Shown: piece after piece, positions 7,880 to 15,966 of the stretch
How positions within the stretch are numbered: position 1 is the stretch's first letter
Layout of the letters: the number at the start of each line of letters is the position of its first letter
Assembly (NCBI GenBank): GCA_023416515.1
Contig: JAEZHP010000062.1
Span: 96,506-160,505, forward strand
Direction: 5' to 3'
From: Pseudomonadota bacterium
Lineage (GTDB): Bacteria; Pseudomonadota; Alphaproteobacteria; Sphingomonadales; Sphingomonadaceae
DNA: 64,000 nt
Notes under the pieces: generated by a model
Seen by the model: only the letters and a program-made list of their open reading frames with translations
Database searches by the model: none
Told to the model about the DNA's origin: nothing
Program-made: the position numbers and the translations under genes

Positions 7880-9644
7880 CTTCGACCTCCCGGATCACTT
7901 CGAGGAAAGAATCGCCATAGCGTTCCAACTTGGCCGCGCCGACCCCCGGCACCTCGGCCATCGCTCGAAGCGATGACGGCCGAAGAGCTGCCATCTCGCG
8001 CAGGGTGGAATCGTGGAAGATGACGTAGGGCGGGACGCCTGATTCGGCAGCAAGCTGGCGGCGCCGGGAACGGAGCGCGTCGAACAGGGGATCGTGCGGA
8101 AAGTCGGCCGCGCCCTTGCGGTCCCGGCGCTTGCTCCGCTTCGGCGGCACGACGATTCGAAGCGCCTCCTCGCCCTTGAGGAATTGCTTCGCCGCGGGCC
8201 CGAAGGAAAGTCCGCCGAAATCGTCCGCTCGAAGAGCGTCGCGGGCGAGGAGTGCCCGGGCAACCGGCTTGACCAGGGCCAGCTCGGCCGCATCGGCGAT
8301 CCCGAACACGCTCAGCCGGTGGTGGCCGGAAGCGAGGACCTTGTCCGTCTCCTTGCCGGCGAGGACGTCCGTGAGATGGCCGATCCCGAAGCGCATCTCG
8401 GTGCGGAAGGCGGCGCTGAGCAGTTTCTGCGCGGTGGTGGTGGCGTCGATCGCTTCAGGAGGATTGAGGCAATTGTCGCAGTTGCCGCAGGCCTCGGGCG
8501 GGTCCTCGCCGAAATGACGAAGAAGGATCGCTCGGCGGCAGCCGGCGGTCTCGACGAGCGTGGCGAGGGCGTTCAGCCGCTCGCGCTCGCCCGGCCGGCG
8601 CGCCTCCTCGACCTCGGTCTCGATCCGCCGGCGCGCGCGGGAAAAATCCTCGGCGCCCCAGAACAGCCAGGCCTCGGCCGGCTCCCCGTCGCGGCCGGCA
8701 CGGCCGGTCTCCTGGTAATAAGCCTCGATGGATTTCGGCAGGCCGGCATGGGCGACGAAGCGCACGTCCGGCTTGTCGATGCCCATCCCGAAGGCGATCG
8801 TCGCCGCCATCACCATTTCCTCGGAGCGGACGAAAGCGGCCTGGTTGCGCTGGCGGATCTGCGGCTCAAGCCCGGCATGATAAGGGAGGATCGGCCGGCC
8901 CTTGGCGGACAGCTGCTCGGCCAGTTTCTCGGTCGCCGCCCGGCTGGTTGCGTAGACGATGCCCGGCCCTGGCTGCTCGGCGAGAATGGCCTTCACCTGG
9001 GCCGCAACCCCGTCGCGCGGGCGGACATGGTAGCGGATGTTGGGGCGGTCGAAGCCCGCAACGATCATCCCGTCCTCGGGAATTCCGAGCTGGACCGCGA
9101 TGTCGGCGCGGGTCCGCCGGTCGGCCGTCGCAGTCAGGGCAAGCCGCGGGACCTGCGGGAAGGAGTCGAGCAAGGGCCGGAGCAGGCGATAATCCGGGCG
9201 GAAGTCGTGGCCCCACTCGCTGACGCAATGGGCCTCGTCGATCGCGATCAGCGCGAGCTTGGTGCGGGACAACAGGTTGCGGAACGCTTCGCCGGTCGCC
9301 CGCTCCGGAGCCACATAAAGAAGGTCGAGCTCGCCGCATTTCAGCCGCTCGACCGTCTCGGCGCGGTTGTTGTCGGCTGACGTCATGGCGGCGGCGCGTA
9401 TCCCGAACGCATCCGCCGCCCGGATCTGGTCGTGCATGAGCGCGATCAGCGGCGAGATGACGAGCGCCGTCCCTTCCCGCGCAAGAGCCGGCACCTGGTA
9501 GCAGAGAGACTTGCCCGCGCCGGTCGGCATGACCGCGAGAGTATGGGCGCCGGCCATGACCCGGCCGACGACCTGCTCCTGTACCCCTCGAAAGGCGGAG
9601 AAACCGAAGGTCGTGTGGAGGACGTCGAGAGGAGAAGCCGGCAC
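7866..9644 (-). CDS. recQ: ATP-dependent DNA helicase RecQ
   Basis: A protein of 592 residues from GTG 9644, chosen because an AAGGA sequence sits 7 bases upstream and because the family N-terminus (SPLDVLHTTFGFSAFRG) follows at once; the frame stays open for 66 more codons upstream but those residues are not RecQ-like. RecQ is a 3'-5' helicase acting in recombination and fork repair. Walker A TGAGKS at 41-46, the DEAHCVSEWGHDFRPDYR box, helicase C-terminal motif QETGRAGRDG, the zinc cysteines (C...CGNCDNC) and a C-terminal HRDC domain ending VPGVGAAKLERYGDSFL are all present. It overlaps the downstream DUF442 gene. Confidence 0.96.
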   Translation of the reverse strand: MPASPLDVLHTTFGFSAFRGVQEQVVGRVMAGAHTLAVMPTGAGKSLCYQVPALAREGTALVISPLIALMHDQIRAADAFGIRAAAMTSADNNRAETVERLKCGELDLLYVAPERATGEAFRNLLSRTKLALIAIDEAHCVSEWGHDFRPDYRLLRPLLDSFPQVPRLALTATADRRTRADIAVQLGIPEDGMIVAGFDRPNIRYHVRPRDGVAAQVKAILAEQPGPGIVYATSRAATEKLAEQLSAKGRPILPYHAGLEPQIRQRNQAAFVRSEEMVMAATIAFGMGIDKPDVRFVAHAGLPKSIEAYYQETGRAGRDGEPAEAWLFWGAEDFSRARRRIETEVEEARRPGERERLNALATLVETAGCRRAILLRHFGEDPPEACGNCDNCLNPPEAIDATTTAQKLLSAAFRTEMRFGIGHLTDVLAGKETDKVLASGHHRLSVFGIADAAELALVKPVARALLARDALRADDFGGLSFGPAAKQFLKGEEALRIVVPPKRSKRRDRKGAADFPHDPLFDALRSRRRQLAAESGVPPYVIFHDSTLREMAALRPSSLRAMAEVPGVGAAKLERYGDSFLEVIREVEDAAA

Positions 9645-9848
9645 GCGCCGGTCCTTACCACTTCCCCTCACCCATCCAAGCCGCGACTCCGACAAATGCG
9701 GGTGAAGTTCATGAAGTTCACGATCTCGCGGACTTTTCGCGGTCCTAGCCCTCGCCTGGCTGATGCAGAGGTCTGGGAGAGTGGCGCAATTATCCATGCG
9801 GAGAACATAGCAGGAACAAGCCTTGTAGGAAAGGGCCAGCAAGGGGCT

Positions 9849-11672
9849 TTATTCAGCGGCCTCGGCTTCCTCATCCTCGCGCTCGCTTTGCTGGCGGGTC
9901 CACATCTCCGCGTAGAGGCCGCCCTTCCGCAGCAATTGTGCATGGGTGCCGCGTTCGACCACTCGGCCCGCCTCAAGGACGACGATCTGGTCGGCGTCGA
10001 CGATGGTCGACAGGCGGTGGGCGATGACGATCGAGGTTCGGCCGCGCTCGATGGTCCGGATCGTGTCCTGGATCGCCGCCTCGGTTCGGCTGTCGAGGGC
10101 GCTGGTCGCCTCGTCGAGGATCAGGATGGGGGGATCCTTCAGGAGCGTGCGGGCGATTGCGACGCGCTGCTTCTCGCCACCCGACAGCTTGAGGCCGCGC
10201 TCGCCGACGCGGGTCGCATAGCCCTGCGGCATGGACGCGATGAAATCGTGGATCGCGGCGCCGCGGGCCGCGGCCTCGACCTCCTCCTGGGTGGCGCCGT
10301 CGCGGCCGTAGGCGATGTTGTAGCCGACCGTGTCGTTGAACAGAACGCTGTCCTGCGGGACGATCCCGATCGCTCGGCGAAGGCTCTGCTGAGTGACTTG
10401 TCGGATGTCCTGGCCGTCGATCGTGATTCGGCCGCCGGTCGGGTCGTAGAAGCGGAAGAGGAGGCGCGACAAGGTCGACTTGCCGGCGCCCGACGGCCCG
10501 ACCACCGCGACGGTGCTTCCCGCCGGGACGTCGATGTCGATGCCGTGGAGGATCTCGCGGTCGGGGTCGTAGCCGAAGCGGACATTCTCGAAGCGGACGT
10601 GACCGGTCGTCACGGCGAGCTCGGGAGCGTCGGCCGCGTCGACGATCTCGGCGGGAGTGTCGATCAGGTCGAACATCGCGGCCATGTCGATCAGGCCCTG
10701 GCGGATGGTGCGGTAGACCATTCCAAGCATGTCCAACGGCCTGAACAGCTGGGTAAGCAAGGTGCTGACCAGGACCACGTCACCGGGTGAAAAGCGCCCC
10801 GCCGACCAGCCCCACACGATGAGGCCCATGCCGAAGGCGAGCATGACGTTGGTGATCACCGACTGGCCGACGTTGAGCCAGGCGAGGCTGTTCTCGCTCT
10901 TGGTCGCGGCGTTGGCATAGGCGCGGATCGAGGAGTCGTAGCGGGCGCTCTCGCGGTCTTCGGCGGTGAAATACTTCACCGTCTCGAAGTTGAGGAGCGA
11001 GTCCACCGCGTGGGCGACGGCGCCGGTGTCGGCCTCGTTCATCTGCTCGCGAAGCTTTGCCCGCCAGTCGGTGATGATGCGGGTGAAGGTGATGTAGACG
11101 ATGACCATGAGCACCGTCGCGACCACCAGCCAGGCGCCGAAGCGAAGGCCAAAGATGATCAGGACGAGGGTCAGCTCGAGGATCGTCGGAGCGATGTTGA
11201 AGAGGAGGAAATAGAGCATCGTGTCGATGCTCTTGGTGCCGCGCTCGACGACCTTGGTGACCGCGCCGGTGCGCCGTTCGAGGTGGAATCGAAGGGAGAG
11301 ATTGTGGAGGTGGCGGAAGACGTTCGACGTCAGCCGCCGAGCCGCTTCCTGCCCGACCTTCTCGAACACCGTGTTGCGCAGATTGTCGAACAGCACGGTT
11401 CCGAAGCGGGCCGCCGCGTAGCCGACCGCGAGCGCGATGACGAGCCAGGCGAGGTCGCGGCTCCCTTGGGCCATGTGGTCGATCGCGCCCTGGAGAGCGA
11501 AGGGCGCGCCATAGACCTGCACCAGCTTGGACAGGATGACGAAGCCGAACGCGGCAACGATGCGCGCGCGCAGACCGGGCGCGTCGGAAGGCCACAAATA
11601 AGGGACGAACCTGCGCAGCGTCTGCAGGTCGGCCTGTTTGTCGGATTGGTCGCGTTGCGAGTGAGGGGGCAT
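9849..11672 (-). CDS. Atm1/HMT1-type ABC exporter (fused membrane and ATPase domains)
   Basis: A half-transporter of 607 residues that would work as a homodimer in the inner membrane. The start ATG 11672 gives MPPHSQRDQSDKQ and then the first membrane region; the frame is open further upstream but overlaps the divergent gene at 11790. The membrane half carries the Atm1-specific segment MLYFLLFNIAPTILEL and NFETVKYFTAEDRE. The ATPase half has GPSGAGKST, QDSVLFNDTVGYNIAYGR (Q-loop), LSGGEKQRVAIART and LILDEATSALD. Atm1 relatives export glutathione-bound metals or sulfur species; the exact substrate is inferred from family only. It has its own divergent promoter region. Confidence 0.9.
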   Translation of the reverse strand: MPPHSQRDQSDKQADLQTLRRFVPYLWPSDAPGLRARIVAAFGFVILSKLVQVYGAPFALQGAIDHMAQGSRDLAWLVIALAVGYAAARFGTVLFDNLRNTVFEKVGQEAARRLTSNVFRHLHNLSLRFHLERRTGAVTKVVERGTKSIDTMLYFLLFNIAPTILELTLVLIIFGLRFGAWLVVATVLMVIVYITFTRIITDWRAKLREQMNEADTGAVAHAVDSLLNFETVKYFTAEDRESARYDSSIRAYANAATKSENSLAWLNVGQSVITNVMLAFGMGLIVWGWSAGRFSPGDVVLVSTLLTQLFRPLDMLGMVYRTIRQGLIDMAAMFDLIDTPAEIVDAADAPELAVTTGHVRFENVRFGYDPDREILHGIDIDVPAGSTVAVVGPSGAGKSTLSRLLFRFYDPTGGRITIDGQDIRQVTQQSLRRAIGIVPQDSVLFNDTVGYNIAYGRDGATQEEVEAAARGAAIHDFIASMPQGYATRVGERGLKLSGGEKQRVAIARTLLKDPPILILDEATSALDSRTEAAIQDTIRTIERGRTSIVIAHRLSTIVDADQIVVLEAGRVVERGTHAQLLRKGGLYAEMWTRQQSEREDEEAEAAE

Positions 11673-11789
11673 CTTGGCGGAGATAGGGACTGCAGAGAAA
11701 GTTCCCAACCGGCGAGCAAATTTCGCGGACGTAACGGCTGGAACGCGATTCTGATTTGCAGGTTGAGCGAGCAAGCAAGGGACAAGCAA

Positions 11790-12071
11790 ATGATTGAAGC
11801 GCCAGTCACTTTTCTTCTCGCCATCATGGGCTGCGGCGAAGGCGAGACCGCCTGCCGACCGATCATGGTGACCGAAGCGCGCTACGAGAGCCAGGCGTCG
11901 TGCATGGCGGCGTCGGAAGACCAGCTCGCGCGCCAGGACAGCCTCGAATATCCCGTCATCGTCGCCGAATGCCGCCGAGCCGGCGAGATCCGGGTGCCGC
12001 TTCGCGCCAATGCGGTGGCGCTGCCCGAGGCCCGTGGCGAGTTGCCGCGGATGACGATCGCCAGCCGCTGA
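11790..12071 (+). CDS. Small conserved-looking protein of unknown function
   Basis: A 93-residue reading frame starting at ATG 11790, with an AAGGGA ribosome-binding sequence 8 bases upstream. It is divergent from the Atm1-type exporter gene with 117 bases between. The N-terminus is weakly hydrophobic (IEAPVTFLLAIMGC) and there are four cysteines (positions about 15, 22, 38, 61), which could allow two disulfides if the protein is exported. The centre (YESQASCMAASEDQLARQ) looks helical. The family was not recognised. It is included because of the good start signal, the codon usage typical of neighbours, and a frame that explains an otherwise empty region. Confidence 0.6.
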   Translation: MIEAPVTFLLAIMGCGEGETACRPIMVTEARYESQASCMAASEDQLARQDSLEYPVIVAECRRAGEIRVPLRANAVALPEARGELPRMTIASR

Positions 12072-12085
12072 TCGCACTCACCTCA

Positions 12086-12115
12086 GAGTCATCCCGGCTT
12101 TCGCGGGAATGACTC
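12086..12115. repeat. Palindromic intergenic element (GTCATTCCCGC-like hairpin)
   Basis: GAGTCAT-CCCGGC, a TTTC loop and GCGGGAATGACTC form an almost perfect inverted repeat just after the stop of the 93-aa gene. The form resembles the short dispersed palindromes common between genes in sphingomonads and may serve as a transcription stop (no T-tract) or RNA-stabilising hairpin. No second copy was seen in this window. Confidence 0.55.
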
Positions 12116-12182
12116 CGCCTTGGCGGGAACGGCCCTCCCTTCGAGCGGTTAACGCTGCGAAACCTCAGCTCGGAGCGATCTC

Positions 12183-13043
12183 ATGGCGGATGACACCGAA
12201 ACCCTCGATATGGTCCGCGAGGACGATCTGCCGGGGCACGAGAGCGAGCTCCAGCCCAAGCCCGACTGGGAACCGCGCTATCCGGGTTCCGGCCGGCTCG
12301 AGGGCAAGGTCGCCCTGATTACCGGCGCGGACAGCGGGATCGGACGCGCGGTCGCTGCCTTGTTCGCTCGCGAGGGCGCCGACATCGGCATCTCCTATCT
12401 GTGCGAGCATGACGACGCCCAGAAGACCCGTGAGATCGTCGAGAAGGAAGGCCGGCGGGCGCTCCTGCTGCCGGGCGACCTTGGCGAGAAGGAGACGTGC
12501 GAGAAGATCGTCGCGGAGACGGTCGAGAAGCTTGGGGGTCTCGACATCCTCGTCAACAATGCCGGTGAGCAGCATTGGGACAAGGAGATCACCGACATCA
12601 GCGAGGAGCAGTTGAAGCGAACCTTTCAGACCAACATCTTCTCGATGTTCTTCATGGTGCAGGCCGCCCTTCCCCACCTCGAAGAGGGCAGCGCCATCGT
12701 CAACTGCACCTCGGTGACGATGTACAAGGGCGCCGCGATCCTGCTCGATTACGCGTCGACCAAGGGCGCGATCACGGCCTTCACGCGGTCGCTCTCAGAG
12801 AATCTGGTGGAGAAGGGAATCCGGGTGAACGCGGTCGCGCCGGGACCGATCTGGACCCCGCTCAACCCGTTCGGCGGCCAGCCCAAGGAGAAGATCCCCG
12901 AATTCGGCGAAGACACGCCGATGGGGCGGCCGGGCCAGCCCAACGAGGTCGCTCCGAGCTTCCTGTTCCTCGCCTGCGAGGATTCCAGCTACATGTCCGG
13001 CCAAGTCCTGCACCCGAATGGCGGCACGATCGTCAACGGCTGA
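12183..13043 (+). CDS. SDR family oxidoreductase (GSP39/YhdF-like)
   Basis: A protein of 286 residues with an N-terminal extension of about 40 residues before the Rossmann fold, typical of the GSP39/YhdF subgroup of short-chain dehydrogenases. Cofactor motif TGADSGIG is near residues 48-55, the NNAG motif follows in ILVNNAGEQHWDK, and the catalytic YASTK tetrad segment lies before AITAFTRSL. The late motif NAVAPGPIWTPL is also standard. In this group the dehydrogenase is often a general-stress protein; the substrate is unknown. A GGAG ribosome-binding site lies 8 bases before the ATG. Confidence 0.9.
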   Translation: MADDTETLDMVREDDLPGHESELQPKPDWEPRYPGSGRLEGKVALITGADSGIGRAVAALFAREGADIGISYLCEHDDAQKTREIVEKEGRRALLLPGDLGEKETCEKIVAETVEKLGGLDILVNNAGEQHWDKEITDISEEQLKRTFQTNIFSMFFMVQAALPHLEEGSAIVNCTSVTMYKGAAILLDYASTKGAITAFTRSLSENLVEKGIRVNAVAPGPIWTPLNPFGGQPKEKIPEFGEDTPMGRPGQPNEVAPSFLFLACEDSSYMSGQVLHPNGGTIVNG

Positions 13044-13110
13044 GGTCGGGGTGGCAATGTCGCGACAAAAGGCCGATGGTGCGCGCCTCGATCCGAGCGG
13101 GGAACGCGAA

Positions 13111-13455
13111 ATGAATCGCTATGGGAGCTTCGCCGAGTTCTGGCCTTACTATCTTCGCGAGCACTCGAAACCGAGCACTCGTGCTTATCATTATGCCGGA
13201 ACCAGCCTCGTCGTCGCGCTCGCGATTGGAGCTGCTGCTAGCCGCAACTGGTGGCTGCTCTTGGCGCTTCCCGTCGCAGGCTACGGCTTCGCCTGGGCGG
13301 GCCATGCGCTCGCCGAGCGCAATCGTCCGGCCACCTTCACCTATCCGTCCTGGTCTCTTCGAGCAGACTTCAAGATGTGGTGGCTGTGGCTGACCGGGCG
13401 AATCGACGGGGAGCTGGGCGCCGCGGGCGTTCGCTCCGAGCGGGAGGCCGTCTGA
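13111..13455 (+). CDS. DUF962 (Mpo1-like) membrane protein
   Basis: A protein of about 114 residues from ATG 13111 (an in-frame ATG at 13057 is an alternative). The family pattern is visible: FAEFWPYYLREHS at the start, a His in RAYHYAGT, two hydrophobic segments (LVVALAIGAAA and WWLLLALPVAGYGFAWAGHALAERN) and FTYPSWSLRADFKMW. Yeast Mpo1, in the same family, is an Fe2+-dependent dioxygenase that shortens 2-hydroxy fatty acids; the conserved histidines fit this but the bacterial role is not established. It ends 1 base before the Crp/Fnr gene, implying one transcript. Confidence 0.82.
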   Translation: MNRYGSFAEFWPYYLREHSKPSTRAYHYAGTSLVVALAIGAAASRNWWLLLALPVAGYGFAWAGHALAERNRPATFTYPSWSLRADFKMWWLWLTGRIDGELGAAGVRSEREAV

Positions 13456-13456
13456 C

Positions 13457-14221
13457 ATGGTCAGCCAAGCCCCGCCCCGAGCGGACGACGACACGGAAGA
13501 CCCGGTCTCCTGCCTGATCCACAAGCTTCGAGTCCGCGACCAGGTCACCGACGCCGAGGCGGACATCCTTCGAGGCGCGGTGGCTCGGGTCGAGGACATC
13601 CCCGCCGGAAAGACGTTGGTGGTCCCGGACCAGAAGCTCGACCAGTCGATGCTGATCGTGTCCGGGTTCGTCGCGCGCTACAAGGATCTCAGCAACGGCC
13701 AGCGCCAGATCACCGACATCCATCTTCCGGGCGATTTCACCGATCTTCACGGCTTCGTCCTGAAGCGGCTCGAGCATCATATCGGAACGCTGACGCCGAT
13801 CCGCATGGCCTTCGTGCCGCATGAGCGACTCACCCGGATCAGCGAGGAGCAGCCGCACTTGCTGCGCATGTTGTGGCTGTCGACTTTGATCGACTCCGCA
13901 ATCCAGCGCGAGCGGATGCTGTCTGTGGGGCGGCGCAGCGCCGTGGCGCGCGTGGCTCATCTGATGTGCGAGCTATACACGCGGCTGAGCCTCGTGAACC
14001 AGGTGGACGGGATCAACTTCGCGCTTCCGATCACCCAAATGGACATTGCCGACGCCACCGGACTGACCTCCGTTCACGTCAACCGGATGCTCAGGGAGAT
14101 CCGCGACCGCGGGCTGATGACGTTCCGCAATGCGACGGTGGAAATCCACGACCTCCCAGGACTGGAACAGCTCGCGGACTTCGATCGCTCCTACCTATTC
14201 CTGGAATCGCAGCCGCGCTGA
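13457..14221 (+). CDS. Crp/Fnr family transcriptional regulator
   Basis: A protein of 254 residues with an N-terminal cyclic-nucleotide-binding-like beta barrel (about 20-150, including PGDFTDLHGFVLKRL) and a C-terminal winged helix with the Crp-type recognition stretch MDIADATGLTSVHVNRMLREI. The N-terminus has no cluster of cysteines, so it is not an oxygen-sensing FNR. Arginine and glutamate for cAMP are not evident, so the ligand is unknown. A GGGAGG ribosome-binding site precedes the ATG. The stop lies one base before a tandem palindrome proposed as sigma-54 enhancer sites for the next operon; this regulator is itself a possible but less likely ligand for that palindrome. Confidence 0.88.
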   Translation: MVSQAPPRADDDTEDPVSCLIHKLRVRDQVTDAEADILRGAVARVEDIPAGKTLVVPDQKLDQSMLIVSGFVARYKDLSNGQRQITDIHLPGDFTDLHGFVLKRLEHHIGTLTPIRMAFVPHERLTRISEEQPHLLRMLWLSTLIDSAIQRERMLSVGRRSAVARVAHLMCELYTRLSLVNQVDGINFALPITQMDIADATGLTSVHVNRMLREIRDRGLMTFRNATVEIHDLPGLEQLADFDRSYLFLESQPR

Positions 14222-14222
14222 C

Positions 14223-14257
14223 TGTCCGGTAGCGGACACTTTGTCCGGGCGCGAACA
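14223..14257. promoter_or_regulatory. Tandem enhancer-like palindromes, TGTCCG-N4-CGGACA
   Basis: Two copies: TGTCCG-GTAG-CGGACA at 14223-14238 (perfect) and TGTCCG-GGCG-CGAACA at 14242-14257 (one mismatch), 19 bases centre to centre, or about two DNA turns. They lie 118-152 bases upstream of the -24/-12 promoter at 14375, the usual spacing for a sigma-54 activator. The first copy with its flanks (14218-14240) matches 22208-22230, next to the exporter operon, at 20 of 23 positions. Confidence 0.7.
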
Positions 14258-14374
14258 GACTGCCGTCCGGACCGCCGCCTCAAATTGGCGAATATTCCCA
14301 AACCGTGGGATCGGCTGGGCCGGATTTTTCCACGCTCATCAGAAGAATGGCGGAAAACTGCGGAAAACGCACTT

Positions 14375-14390
14375 TGGCACGGGGTCTGCA
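14375..14390 (+). promoter_or_regulatory. Sigma-54 promoter for the peptide-pspC operon
   Basis: TGGCACG-N4-CTGCA: the GG and GC doublets are separated by 10 bases, as in the -24/-12 consensus TGGCACG-N4-TTGCA. The predicted start of transcription is near 14402, about 43 bases before the first ATG. The tandem palindromes upstream support an enhancer-dependent promoter. Confidence 0.75.
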
Positions 14391-14444
14391 AAGTACCTGG
14401 CATGCCGGCGAATGGTTCGACCGGCAGGTTTAGGGAGACTTCAA

Positions 14445-14555
14445 ATGACCGCCACCACCACCTTCACCCAGCGCGCTTTCGCTTCGGTTTCCGCGCTTCT
14501 CGTCAGCTTCCTATTCGTCACCGCCGCCATCGGCCCGGTTCTTCCGATCGCCTGA
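14445..14555 (+). CDS. 36-residue single-span membrane peptide
   Basis: A reading frame of 36 residues with a TAGGGAGA ribosome-binding region 7 bases before the ATG. The start is polar with one arginine (TATTTFTQRAFA) and is followed by a hydrophobic segment of about 22 residues that ends VLPIA at the C-terminus. It could be a bitopic peptide or an uncleaved signal. It is the first gene after the sigma-54 promoter and lies 35 bases before the PspC-domain gene. Its ending resembles the TLPLA end of the 27-residue peptide at 22261, the first gene of the other sigma-54 operon. No family was recognised. Confidence 0.65.
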   Translation: MTATTTFTQRAFASVSALLVSFLFVTAAIGPVLPIA

Positions 14556-14590
14556 AGCCCGATGACGACACGTCCATAAGGAACAACTCC

Positions 14591-14770
14591 ATGGACACAC
14601 CCTATGCACGCGATCCGGTCGGCGGGAAGGTTCTCGGGGTCTGCTCAGGCCTTGCCCGCTCGATCGACTATGATCCGACGCTGATCCGCGCAATCGCGGT
14701 GCTGGCGCTGATCTTCTTCGGGCCGATCACCCTGATGGCCTATCTGCTCGCCGCCTGGCTGGCCGATTAA
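14591..14770 (+). CDS. PspC-domain small membrane protein
   Basis: A 59-residue protein that is essentially one PspC domain: the GVCSGLARSIDYDPTLIRA signature and then a hydrophobic helix (VLALIFFGPITLMAYLLAAWL). PspC in enterobacteria is an inner-membrane sensor/effector of the phage-shock envelope stress response. This version lacks the long C-terminal part of E. coli PspC. It follows a 36-residue membrane peptide, behind a sigma-54 type promoter, in keeping with the sigma-54 control of psp operons; here no pspA or pspF is nearby. The likely activator is the NtrC-type regulator at 22528. Confidence 0.85.
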   Translation: MDTPYARDPVGGKVLGVCSGLARSIDYDPTLIRAIAVLALIFFGPITLMAYLLAAWLAD

Positions 14771-14810
14771 GTTCGACCGCCGGCCGGCGGGCAGAGACCC
14801 AGCCGGCCCC

Positions 14811-15860
14811 TCAGACGCCCTCAAGCGGCGGCTCTTCCACCTCCACATCACGGCCGACCTCGGTCTCGCTTCGCCACCTGGTGAGAAGCAACGCGCCAGC
14901 CGCGATCCCGCCAGCCACCGCAAGAGTCGCAAGCGGATGCCGAGCCGCCTTCGAATAAAGGCTGGGCCGGATCACATGATCGTGGTCGCCGCGCACCCGC
15001 GCCTCGCCCTGTCCGGAATAGAGATTGTCCTCGGCGGCCGGGCGGTCGCTCATCTGACCCGACACCAGGAACTTCTCGCTGATCCAGTCCAAAGTCCGCG
15101 GGGCGATCGCCGACAGGGTGCTGATCATCCGCGCCGACCCGCCGACGAAGGTCTCGCGCATCGGCCGCTCGGCCGCGGCGAGGATCGAGGCGGCGACCTC
15201 CTCGGGCGCGTAGACGGGCGGCGGGAAATGGGGTTCGACGCCGGGAAGCGACATGGCGCGCTGGGGCAACGGGGTGCCGATCGTGGCCGGCTTGACCAGT
15301 GTCACCGAGATCGGCGCGCCTTCCTCCTCAAGCTCCATGCGCAGAGTCTCGGTGAAAGCCTTCAGCGCGTGCTTGCTCGAGGCATAAATGCCTTGGAGAG
15401 GAAGCGAGCGGTCGGATTCGACGCTGCCGACGTTGATCAGAGCGCCTCCTCCACCTTGGCGGATATGACGGATGGCGACCATTGAACCGTGGACGGTGCC
15501 CCAGAAATTGACGTCGAACAGGCGCCGCATGTCAGCCTCGGACGTCTCCTCAAGATAGCCGAAGATCAGGACTCCGGCGTTGTTGACCCAGGTGTCGATC
15601 CGGCCGTGACGCTCGCGGGCATGGGCAGCGATTTTCTCATGGTCTTCGAGGCGGCTGACGTCGGCCTCGACGAAGCTGGCCTGGCCCGGGCCAGCCTGGT
15701 TGATCTCGTCGACCGCCCGGGCGAGCGCGTCGCGGGTGCGCGCTGCGAGCACGACCTTCGCCCCTCGCGCGGCGGCGAGCTTCGCGGTGGCAAGGCCGAT
15801 CCCGCTCGACGCGCCGGTGATGACGATGACCTGCTCGGAAAGCGGTTTCAGCTTTGGCAT
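14811..15860 (-). CDS. SDR family oxidoreductase with C-terminal membrane segment
   Basis: A protein of 349 residues. ATG 15860 is preferred over ATG 15875 because an AGGGA lies 7 bases upstream of it. The Rossmann motif TGASSGIG, the NNAG motif (TWVNNAGVLIFG) and catalytic YASSK (GIYASSKHALKAF) are present, placing it among classical short-chain dehydrogenases. Beyond the enzyme fold, about 100 further residues include PRTLDWISEKFLV and a hydrophobic segment (ATLAVAGGIAAGALLLT) near the C-terminus that probably anchors it to the membrane. Sphingomonads have many such fused SDRs; the substrate is unknown. Convergent with the PspC operon. Confidence 0.87.
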   Translation of the reverse strand: MPKLKPLSEQVIVITGASSGIGLATAKLAAARGAKVVLAARTRDALARAVDEINQAGPGQASFVEADVSRLEDHEKIAAHARERHGRIDTWVNNAGVLIFGYLEETSEADMRRLFDVNFWGTVHGSMVAIRHIRQGGGGALINVGSVESDRSLPLQGIYASSKHALKAFTETLRMELEEEGAPISVTLVKPATIGTPLPQRAMSLPGVEPHFPPPVYAPEEVAASILAAAERPMRETFVGGSARMISTLSAIAPRTLDWISEKFLVSGQMSDRPAAEDNLYSGQGEARVRGDHDHVIRPSLYSKAARHPLATLAVAGGIAAGALLLTRWRSETEVGRDVEVEEPPLEGV

Positions 15861-15966
15861 CGGGTCGTCCCTCATGTCGGTGTCGATCCCTCAACGAGCC
15901 GGGGCTGCGATGGTTCTCGCGCACAGGTCCTAGCGTCGCTGCCTGACCTTCCGCTAAGCACGGCTC

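Noticed and set aside
11010..11789. Open frame upstream of and in frame with the 93-residue protein gene
   Set aside because: It is the antisense shadow of the Atm1-type exporter gene. Only the part from ATG 11790 has a ribosome-binding site and lies outside that gene.
12086..12115. Palindrome considered as an attachment site or transposon end
   Set aside because: No integrase, transposase or second copy in the window, and its position just after a stop fits a hairpin or dispersed intergenic palindrome better.
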